Shown piece after piece: positions 7,902-12,509 of a stretch of 12,509 nt of DNA. Both the position numbers and the translations under genes were made by a program. This stretch comes from Thiotrichaceae bacterium. Its GTDB lineage: Bacteria > Pseudomonadota > Gammaproteobacteria > Thiotrichales > Thiotrichaceae. Where the stretch lies: NCBI GenBank assembly GCA_027008665.1, contig JALVEA010000147.1, positions 1 through 12,509 of the forward strand. Direction: 5' to 3'. Position 1 is the stretch's first letter. Each line of letters starts with the position of its first letter. The notes below the pieces were generated by a model, which saw only the letters and a list, made by a program, of their open reading frames with translations, made no database searches and was not told the DNA's origin.

Positions 7902-8288
7902 ATGCGTATTTTACACACCATGTTACGCGTTGTCGATTTGCAACGCTCGATTGATTTTTACACTCAAACACTCGGTATGACCTTATTGCGTCAAAAAGAT
8001 TACCCTGAAGGAAAGTTTACACTGGCTTTTCTTGGTTATGGTGATGAGAAAAATAATACAGTGATAGAGCTTACTCATAACTGGGAGACCGATGCCTATG
8101 AGCTAGGGACTGCCTTTGGGCATATCGCACTTGAGGTCGATGATGTTTACGAGGCAACCGATAAAATTAAACAAGCCGGTGGGAAAATTTTACGTGAGGC
8201 AGGCGCTATGAATGCAGGTACAACCATTATTTCTTTTATTGAAGACCCCGATGGCTATCAAATTGAGTTAATTGGGGTGAAGTCTTAA
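7902..8288 (+). CDS. gloA: Lactoylglutathione lyase (glyoxalase I)
   Basis: GloA isomerises the hemithioacetal of methylglyoxal and glutathione to S-lactoylglutathione, which glyoxalase II then hydrolyses. The 128-residue cytosolic protein aligns end to end with E. coli GloA (135 residues). All four metal ligands fall at the same numbers: H5, E56, H74 and E122. Motifs include MRILHTMLRVVDLQRSIDFY at the start, GTAFGHIALEVDD (69–81) and EDPDGYQIELI (114–124). The short length without the inserts of eukaryotic enzymes suggests the nickel/cobalt-activated class. A purine-rich AAGAGAGAGA precedes the ATG. It lies 49 bp after mutL and 102 bp before miaA. This position is not part of the usual mutL–miaA order, so the gene looks inserted into the cluster. 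Confidence 0.96.
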   Translation: MRILHTMLRVVDLQRSIDFYTQTLGMTLLRQKDYPEGKFTLAFLGYGDEKNNTVIELTHNWETDAYELGTAFGHIALEVDDVYEATDKIKQAGGKILREAGAMNAGTTIISFIEDPDGYQIELIGVKS

Positions 8289-8295
8289 AAAATTT

Positions 8296-8319
8296 GGCTA
8301 CCAGCCCAGTTACCAGCCC
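8296..8319 (+). repeat. Two direct copies of TACCAGCCC after gloA
   Basis: TACCAGCCC occurs at 8299–8307 and again at 8311–8319, a 12-base period. The first copy also forms a tight hairpin GGCT-ACC-AGCC (8296–8306). This is a local GC-rich patch in AT-rich surroundings. No T-run follows, so it is not a standard terminator. Its role is unknown. Confidence 0.5.
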
Positions 8320-8322
8320 CAA

Positions 8323-8348
8323 GGCATAACTTTATGCATAATTATGCC
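8323..8348. promoter_or_regulatory. Nested palindromic element before miaA (operator-like)
   Basis: The arms GGCATAA (8323–8329) and TTATGCC (8342–8348) form a perfect 7-bp inverted repeat. Between them lies a perfect 10-bp palindrome TTATGCATAA (8332–8341). The hexamer GCATAA or its complement TTATGC therefore occurs four times in 26 bases in alternating orientation. No T-run follows, which argues against a terminator. The layout fits a dimer-binding operator in the gloA–miaA gap, but no regulator can be named. Confidence 0.45.
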
Positions 8349-8390
8349 AATATGTGTATGAAATAATTTTGATACTAACTGAGAAACAAT

Positions 8391-9344
8391 ATGCCTTCCC
8401 TTGATTTAAAAAATACTCTGCCTCCTGCCATTTTTATTATGGGGCCGACTGCGTCAGGAAAGACGGATCTTGCGGTGCGCTTAACGGATCATTTTCCGAT
8501 TGAAATTATCAGTGTTGATTCTGCATTGATTTATAAAGGGATGGATATTGGTACTGCTAAACCTGATAAAGTAACACTAGAAAAAGCGCCGCATCGATTA
8601 ATTGATTTTCTTGATCCTTCACAGGCTTATTCTGCGGCTGATTTTCGCCGTGATGCATTAGCTGAAATGCAACAAATTAGCAACAATGGCAATATTCCTG
8701 TTTTAGTTGGTGGTACGATGCTGTATTACCGTGCCTTAGAGAATGATTTAGCAAAACTGCCTTCTGCTAATATTGAGGTTAGAAAAAAGCTTGATCAACA
8801 AGCAATGGAACACGGATGGCATGCAATGCATAAAAAATTAGAAAGTATTGACCCTGAATCTGCTGCACGTATTCATCCAAATGATTCACAACGGATACAA
8901 CGTGCACTTGAGGTTTATGAAATAATGGGGAAAAATTTAACCTCCCTACATAAAAAAGCAAAACATAATACACTCCCTTATGAACTACTAAAAATAGCTT
9001 TGATCCCAGAAAATCGTGAATGGCTTAAAAAGCGCGTTGCATTGCGCTTTGATCAAATGATTGAAAAAGGATTTATGGTAGAAATGCAACATTTATTCGA
9101 TAGAAAGGATTTAAATTCCGACCTTCCGTCTATGCGTTGTGTGGGTTATAGGCAAGCTTGGAGTCATCTAAATGGAAATATTGACTTCAATGAGATGAAA
9201 AACCGTGCTATTGTCGCCACACGTCAATTGGCAAAACGTCAATTGACATGGTTGCGTTCTGAAAAGAAGGTTTCACGTTATGATGCACAACATTATAACC
9301 TTTTGTCGATTATCGGGGAAATTAGGCTCTTTTTAGGATCATAG
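8391..9344 (+). CDS. miaA: tRNA dimethylallyltransferase MiaA
   Basis: MiaA transfers the dimethylallyl group from DMAPP to N6 of A37 in tRNAs reading UNN codons, giving i6A, the precursor of ms2i6A. At 317 residues it is almost exactly the E. coli length (316). It shows the P-loop GPTASGKT (18–25), the DSALIYKGMDIGTAKP block (43–58, with the catalytic Asp), HRLIDFLDPSQAYSAADF (68–85), GGTMLYYRAL (107–116), RIHPNDSQRIQRALEVYEI in the swinging domain, SMRCVGYRQ (247–255) and RQLAKRQLTWLR (278–289). The ribosome site is weak (GAG eight bases before ATG). In many gammaproteobacteria miaA and hfq are close and share transcripts. Here 223 bp separate them, although no strong terminator is seen between them. 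Confidence 0.97.
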   Translation: MPSLDLKNTLPPAIFIMGPTASGKTDLAVRLTDHFPIEIISVDSALIYKGMDIGTAKPDKVTLEKAPHRLIDFLDPSQAYSAADFRRDALAEMQQISNNGNIPVLVGGTMLYYRALENDLAKLPSANIEVRKKLDQQAMEHGWHAMHKKLESIDPESAARIHPNDSQRIQRALEVYEIMGKNLTSLHKKAKHNTLPYELLKIALIPENREWLKKRVALRFDQMIEKGFMVEMQHLFDRKDLNSDLPSMRCVGYRQAWSHLNGNIDFNEMKNRAIVATRQLAKRQLTWLRSEKKVSRYDAQHYNLLSIIGEIRLFLGS

Positions 9345-9374
9345 CGCGGTATAACCGACGAAATGGGCTTCCTA

Positions 9375-9390
9375 AGGTTTGATTAAACCT
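9375..9390 (+). terminator. Weak hairpin after miaA
   Basis: AGGTTT-GATT-AAACCT is a perfect 6-bp stem with a 4-base loop, 31 bp after the miaA stop. The nearest T-run (four Ts) begins about ten bases past the stem, so termination would be weak at best. It may only be a stable element in a miaA–hfq read-through transcript. Confidence 0.25.
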
Positions 9391-9470
9391 GATAAGATTA
9401 TTTTGTCTACAAGGACGGCGACTAAGCATCGCAACAAACAAAGCAGTAAAATTGATTTACTTATTATTTA

Positions 9471-9479
9471 CCCCCCCCC
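9471..9479 (+). repeat. Homopolymer tract of nine C before hfq
   Basis: Nine consecutive C bases stand in an otherwise AT-rich gap, 88 bases before the hfq ATG and about 30 bases before the likely -35 box. They are preceded by a small inverted repeat AGTAAA/TTTACT (9445–9461). Such tracts are prone to replication slippage. The position is upstream of the core promoter, not in a coding frame. Confidence 0.75.
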
Positions 9480-9508
9480 GCAGGATTAAGTAATGAATCT
9501 GCTAGTGA

Positions 9509-9536
9509 TTGCAATTGTTTACAATAATATTTTAAT
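9509..9536 (+). promoter_or_regulatory. Candidate hfq promoter
   Basis: TTGCAA (9509–9514) and TTTAAT (9531–9536) are 16 bases apart and would start transcription near 9543, about 25 nt before the hfq ATG. Each hexamer differs from consensus at two positions. An overlapping TAATAT (9525–9530) is an alternative -10. The ribosome site GGAG at 9557–9560 is well placed, seven bases before the ATG. Confidence 0.4.
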
Positions 9537-9567
9537 AACCACAACCTAAAAAATCTGGAGAAAAACA

Positions 9568-9801
9568 ATGTCATCTAAAGGGCACATGCTACAAGAACCC
9601 TTCTTAAACGCTTTGAGAAAAGAACGGATTCCTGTTGCTATCTATCTTGTTAACGGTATCAAATTACAAGGCACGGTTGAATCATTTGATCAATTTGTTG
9701 TTTTATTGGGAAATACAGTCAGCCAACTCGTTTATAAACATGCTATTTCTACCATTGTTCCCGTTCGTCCGATTAAATTATCCTACGAAGACGACGCATA
9801 A
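9568..9801 (+). CDS. hfq: RNA chaperone Hfq (short C-terminal tail)
   Basis: Hfq forms a hexameric ring that pairs small RNAs with mRNA targets. The 77 residues contain the Sm1 region (IPVAIYLVNGIKLQGTVESF, 21–40) and the Sm2 signature YKHAIST (56–62). Q9, Y26, K32 and Q34 correspond to proximal and distal-face residues of E. coli Hfq with an offset of one. The rim patch is R17, K18, R20 in place of Arg-Arg-x-Arg. The E. coli protein has about 102 residues; here the tail after the Sm core is only about 11 residues and ends in an acidic tip EDDA, like the short Hfq of Pseudomonas-type bacteria. An intrinsic terminator follows 31 bp after the stop, so hfq ends its transcript there. Confidence 0.98.
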   Translation: MSSKGHMLQEPFLNALRKERIPVAIYLVNGIKLQGTVESFDQFVVLLGNTVSQLVYKHAISTIVPVRPIKLSYEDDA

Positions 9802-9832
9802 GAGATAAAACACTCTGAAACAGGGATAATTC

Positions 9833-9870
9833 AAAAGGCTCTATAAATGAAAATTTTATGGAGCTTTTTT
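9833..9870 (+). terminator. Intrinsic terminator after hfq
   Basis: GGCTCTATAAA (9837–9847) pairs with TTTATGGAGCT (9855–9865) in an 11-bp stem with two G·T pairs and a 7-base loop. The stem is preceded by an A-run and followed by six Ts (9865–9870). This is a standard rho-independent terminator and separates hfq from hflX. Confidence 0.85.
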
Positions 9871-9918
9871 ATATTTCTTTCAGGTATTTAAATCTGAGTT
9901 TAAAAACAAGCTATTATT

Positions 9919-9922
9919 AGGA
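9919..9922 (+). promoter_or_regulatory. Ribosome binding site that sets the TTG start of hflX
   Basis: AGGA ends eight bases before a TTG codon at 9931. The frame has no ATG until about codon 107, inside the conserved N-terminal domain, so this site and the TTG must start the gene. Confidence 0.7.
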
Positions 9923-9930
9923 ATAATTGA

Positions 9931-11232
9931 TTGGAACTATTTGATTTATCCAGTAAGCAAGAAGAACGTATTGAACGTGCTATCTTAGTTCAGCTTAAAC
10001 TAGGTAGTAATAAAAACATACAAGACGCTGATGAATTTGTGGAACTTGTACATTCAGCGGGCGCAAAAAGCTGTGCTTTAGTCCAAGGTACGCGTAATAG
10101 ACCTAGTGCTCGATTTTTTACAGGCAAAGGCAAAGCTGAAGAAATTAAACAAGCGGTTATTGCTTACGATGCAGATGTGGTTATTTTTAATCATGCTCTT
10201 TCCCCAGCCCAAGAACGTAATCTAGAGCAATTATTAGAATGCCGTGTGATGGATCGCACAAGCCTTATTCTTGATATTTTTGCTCAGCGTGCTCGTTCGC
10301 ATGAAGGAAAATTACAGGTTGAACTAGCACAACTTAAACATATATCAACTCGACTTATTCGTGGCTGGACTCACCTCGAACGTCAAAAAGGCGGCATTGG
10401 AATGCGTGGTCCTGGGGAAACCCAGCTAGAAACTGATCGACGCTTGCTCAATATCCGCATTAAGCAAATTAAAAAACGTCTTGAAAAAGTGGGCAATCAA
10501 CGCGAACAAGGGCGACAACTACGCAAAAAAACAGAAATACCAACAGTGTCACTAGTCGGTTATACCAATGCAGGTAAATCCACCTTATTTAACGCCATCA
10601 CCAGCGATAATATTTATGCCGCAGATCAACTCTTTGCAACGCTCGATCCCACCTTACGACGGGTAGAATTAAGCAATCAGCAAAGCATGATTTTGGTAGA
10701 TACGGTGGGTTTTATCCGTGATTTACCGCATGATTTAGTGGTTGCCTTTCGTGCCACTTTACAAGAAACAGCAGAAGCGGATCTAATATTGCATATTATT
10801 GACAGTCATGACGAACAGCGTGATATATATCGTCAAGAGGTCAATACTGTGATTGAAATGCTCGGCGCAAAGAATGTACCTCAGATAGAAGTAATGAATA
10901 AAATTGACCTCTCTGATTATACCGTACGTATTGACCCTGCACATTCAGGCAAACCAGCACGTGCTTGGTTATCAGCTCATACAGGTGATGGAATCAAGCC
11001 TCTACTGGATTTTTTAGGAGAAACCTTCGCAAAAAATATTTTTTCAGGACAGCTCACTCTCTCGCCTCAGCAAAGTCGTCTACGCGCTCGACTCTATGAA
11101 GATAAAGCCATTTTAAGCGAATCTATTTCTTCAGTAGGTGAGTATTTATTAGAGGTTAAAATCCATCAACGACGTTTACAACAATTACTTCAGGAAGAAA
11201 ATATCACCTTGGAACAAATTACTGATCTTTAA
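9931..11232 (+). CDS. hflX: GTPase HflX
   Basis: HflX is a ribosome-binding GTPase that splits stalled or heat-damaged 70S ribosomes. The 433 residues (E. coli 426) hold the N-terminal HflX domain, with RPSARFFTGKGKAEEI (57–72) and GGIGMRGPGETQLETDRR (154–171), followed by a coiled-coil linker (about 172–200). The GTPase domain has G1 GYTNAGKST (210–218), G2 FATLDPT (235–241), G3 DTVGF (257–261), G4 NKID (323–326) and a G5-like SAHTG (348–352). A short C-terminal domain follows. Translation begins at TTG. The hfq terminator lies between the two genes, so hflX needs its own promoter or read-through. I found no strong promoter in the remaining 60 bases. hflK and hflC, its usual downstream neighbours, are absent here. 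Confidence 0.97.
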   Translation: MELFDLSSKQEERIERAILVQLKLGSNKNIQDADEFVELVHSAGAKSCALVQGTRNRPSARFFTGKGKAEEIKQAVIAYDADVVIFNHALSPAQERNLEQLLECRVMDRTSLILDIFAQRARSHEGKLQVELAQLKHISTRLIRGWTHLERQKGGIGMRGPGETQLETDRRLLNIRIKQIKKRLEKVGNQREQGRQLRKKTEIPTVSLVGYTNAGKSTLFNAITSDNIYAADQLFATLDPTLRRVELSNQQSMILVDTVGFIRDLPHDLVVAFRATLQETAEADLILHIIDSHDEQRDIYRQEVNTVIEMLGAKNVPQIEVMNKIDLSDYTVRIDPAHSGKPARAWLSAHTGDGIKPLLDFLGETFAKNIFSGQLTLSPQQSRLRARLYEDKAILSESISSVGEYLLEVKIHQRRLQQLLQEENITLEQITDL

Positions 11233-11306
11233 GAATGCTCTAATTATTGTTCTAGCACCTTCTTTGTGTGAGAATGTCCACAATATAAACGACTAAGGAA
11301 TAGGGT

Positions 11307-11921
11307 ATGACTTTAAAATGGACGAATGCATTACTATTTAGCACCGTAATTGCGCTTATTAGTGCTTGTGACAATGGTACTGATGAAGATTATCAGGAAA
11401 TGAATAAACACCGAACATCATCCTCCTCAAGCACTAGCGATACGGCTATTGTTTTAGACGTTGATAAAGTAGGTCCTATCAATGCTGATACACCGTTTAA
11501 TATTCATCGATTTACTGTAGATTTTGACGGTTTCAATGTATCACAACAAACCTCCTTTCAAGAAGGAGAAGCTTATCCCGTTATTCGCATTGCTAAAGGC
11601 GCTAAAACCTTAATGACGGTTAATCCTAACGCTGATCAAACAGGTATCTATTCTGTTTTAATTGAAGATAACCTAGTTAAAAATAAACTTGGTCATCGTT
11701 TAGGCTCTCTTTTTAGCGAGATTTACAGTAATGAAAAAGCTGAAAAATGTTTAGCTGGACAAGAAGAGCTTTCTGGAAAAACTATCTGCTACGCCCCTAA
11801 AACACATAATATTCTTTATATTTTTGTCGGACGATGGAACGGTCCTGATGGTAAAGTGCCACCTGAAAAAGTCTTATCAACTTGGGCGCTAGATGCCATT
11901 ATTTGGAAACCGATAAAATAA
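11307..11921 (+). CDS. DUF1131 (YfeY-like) lipoprotein
   Basis: The product is 204 residues and has a lipoprotein signal peptide: K4, a hydrophobic core at 8–19 and lipobox I-S-A-C21. Asp at +2 and Asn at +3 after the Cys match the E. coli inner-membrane retention signal, so the mature protein may stay on the periplasmic face of the inner membrane. A Ser/Thr-rich linker (37–45) precedes the folded domain. The C-terminal half resembles, from memory, E. coli YfeY, a sigma-E-regulated lipoprotein of family DUF1131. Shared landmarks are LGSLFSEIYS (132–141), a Cys pair (C148, C161) likely to form a disulfide, and IFVGRWNGPDG (172–182) with a terminal WALDAIIWKP (193–202). The function of that family is unknown. 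AAGGAA six bases before the ATG is a good ribosome site. No sigma-E-type promoter is evident upstream. It follows hflX by 74 bp. Confidence 0.8.
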   Translation: MTLKWTNALLFSTVIALISACDNGTDEDYQEMNKHRTSSSSSTSDTAIVLDVDKVGPINADTPFNIHRFTVDFDGFNVSQQTSFQEGEAYPVIRIAKGAKTLMTVNPNADQTGIYSVLIEDNLVKNKLGHRLGSLFSEIYSNEKAEKCLAGQEELSGKTICYAPKTHNILYIFVGRWNGPDGKVPPEKVLSTWALDAIIWKPIK

Positions 11922-11969
11922 TTTCATAGACGCTTCTTAGAGTTAAAAATAAGCTACCATTAATGCAAT

Positions 11970-12030
11970 ATCTCACTCTATTGATTTTTTTTAAAGAACT
12001 CTAAAAAGATCAATAACGGTGAGATTTTTT
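11970..12030 (+). terminator. Long hairpin terminator after the lipoprotein gene
   Basis: ATCTCAC (11970–11976) pairs with GTGAGAT (12019–12025), and ATTGAT (11980–11985) with ATCAAT (12009–12014). A T·G pair and five further A–T pairs (11987–11991 with 12003–12007) extend the stem. The inner and outer stems are separated by a small internal loop. Six Ts end the element (12025–12030). On the plus strand it is a good intrinsic terminator, longer than usual. On the minus strand no T-run follows. Confidence 0.75.
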
Positions 12031-12075
12031 GCGTTCATTCCCAGTTAAAGAACTAAAATTAAATTTATTTCTTAA

Positions 12076-12105
12076 TTAACAGTCAAAAATCCTATTTTGT
12101 ATAAC
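12076..12105 (+). promoter_or_regulatory. Candidate promoter for the exported-protein gene
   Basis: TTAACA (12076–12081) and TATAAC (12100–12105) each match five of six consensus bases and are 18 bases apart. Transcription would start near 12112, giving a leader of about 58 nt. It follows a terminator, as expected for a new unit. Confidence 0.5.
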
Positions 12106-12170
12106 AGCGATTTGCTACAAGTGAAATTAAAATTCCCCATAAAATAATAGATATTGAATAAATTCAGATA

Positions 12171-12509
12171 ATGAAAAACATAGTCTTTCTTTCTCTTGTT
12201 AGCGCATTATTACTTACTCCGTTAACAGCGATAGCGGAGGAGTGCTCTTTACCATCAGAACTGCTCTCTGCTCTTAAAACGTTTGATAATAAAATCAATG
12301 AAAATAATATTAGGTTCGAGTGTAAACTTAAAAAAGAGGTTACCAAAAAGGAAAATAGTACTGATGATGAAATTATAACGATTTATAAAAGTACACCGTT
12401 AAAATCGAAGTTTATTTCTGGATCAACAAGTACAAATTTTAAATTGCATTATTCGGTCGGTAGCAACGATAATATTCCTTTCGTTACATTTTTGTTAATT
12501 AGACAAAAC
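12171..12509 (+). CDS. Unrecognised exported protein, 3' end outside the window
   Basis: The frame is open from an ATG at 12171 to the window edge, 113 codons, with no stop. The first 22 residues form a clear Sec signal peptide: MKN, then a hydrophobic core (IVFLSLVSALLL, 4–15), then the cleavage box A-I-A before Glu23. The mature part starts EECSLPSELLSAL and has Cys25 and Cys51, which could form a disulfide in the periplasm. After that it is rich in Lys, Asn, Ser and Thr, with an alternating pattern (KSKFISGSTSTNFKLHYSVG, 79–98) suggestive of beta strands. I do not recognise a family. The gene is markedly AT-rich. The ribosome site is weak. A terminator and a promoter-like pair upstream suggest it is transcribed on its own. 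Confidence 0.7.
   Translation, partial: MKNIVFLSLVSALLLTPLTAIAEECSLPSELLSALKTFDNKINENNIRFECKLKKEVTKKENSTDDEIITIYKSTPLKSKFISGSTSTNFKLHYSVGSNDNIPFVTFLLIRQN

Noticed and set aside
9345..9567. Possible small RNA gene in the miaA–hfq gap
   Set aside because: Several short inverted repeats (9347–9357, 9375–9390, 9418–9432, 9445–9461) are present, but none forms a terminator with a T-run, and no promoter–terminator pair could be drawn.
12164..12346. Minus-strand open frame of 60 codons at the right edge
   Set aside because: It is antisense to the signal peptide and start of the exported protein, which has a better coding pattern.
1..12509. Search for tRNA or rRNA genes, insertion sequences, CRISPR arrays, prophage or defence genes
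   Set aside because: No cloverleaf, transposase-like motifs, terminal inverted repeats with target duplications, or regularly spaced repeats were seen. Gene content is almost entirely housekeeping.

Overview
The window reads as chromosomal DNA of an AT-rich gammaproteobacterium. The main reason is the run mutL–(gloA)–miaA–hfq–hflX, the conserved gammaproteobacterial mutL/miaA/hfq cluster, plus FtsEX, a nickel-type GloA, a short gammaproteobacterial Hfq and a lipoprotein resembling the DUF1131/YfeY family. MutL carries the endonuclease motif that Enterobacterales MutL lacks. This points away from Enterobacterales and towards a MutH-less lineage such as Pseudomonas-like or Thiotrichales-like groups. 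The exact genus cannot be set from this sequence.

Left part (1–4103, minus strand). Three overlapping genes read leftwards: an RDD membrane protein, a SpoIIM-family membrane protein, and the first 33 codons of a third protein that runs off the window. In other gammaproteobacteria such genes sit in clusters with MoxR ATPases and DUF58/DUF4129 proteins. Upstream of them on the same strand is a 732-residue 2-oxoglutarate/Fe(II) dioxygenase with intact metal and co-substrate residues and a large uncharacterised C-terminal part.

Middle (4104–9344, plus strand). A 254-bp divergent region carries promoter-like sites for both directions. It leads into ftsE and ftsX (5-bp gap), then mutL, gloA and miaA. 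Finding ftsEX directly before mutL is unusual: in the usual cluster the amidase gene amiB sits there, and ftsEX normally sits between ftsY and rpoH. FtsEX controls AmiA/AmiB through EnvC, so the swap is functionally suggestive.

Right part (9345–12509, plus strand). A 223-bp gap with a nine-C tract precedes hfq. Hfq is closed by a strong intrinsic terminator, so hflX (TTG start, good ribosome binding site) is probably a separate unit. The usual hflK–hflC pair does not follow hflX. Instead there is a DUF1131-like lipoprotein, a long hairpin terminator, and the start of an unrecognised exported protein cut by the window edge.

Functionally the window combines cell-division control (FtsEX), mismatch repair (MutL), methylglyoxal detoxification (GloA), tRNA i6A37 modification (MiaA), sRNA regulation (Hfq) and ribosome rescue/splitting (HflX). 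No tRNA, rRNA, insertion sequence, CRISPR array or prophage gene was seen, and no clear new multi-gene system. The most unusual items are the ftsEX placement, the atypical FtsE signature region, the large dioxygenase, and the palindromic element before miaA.
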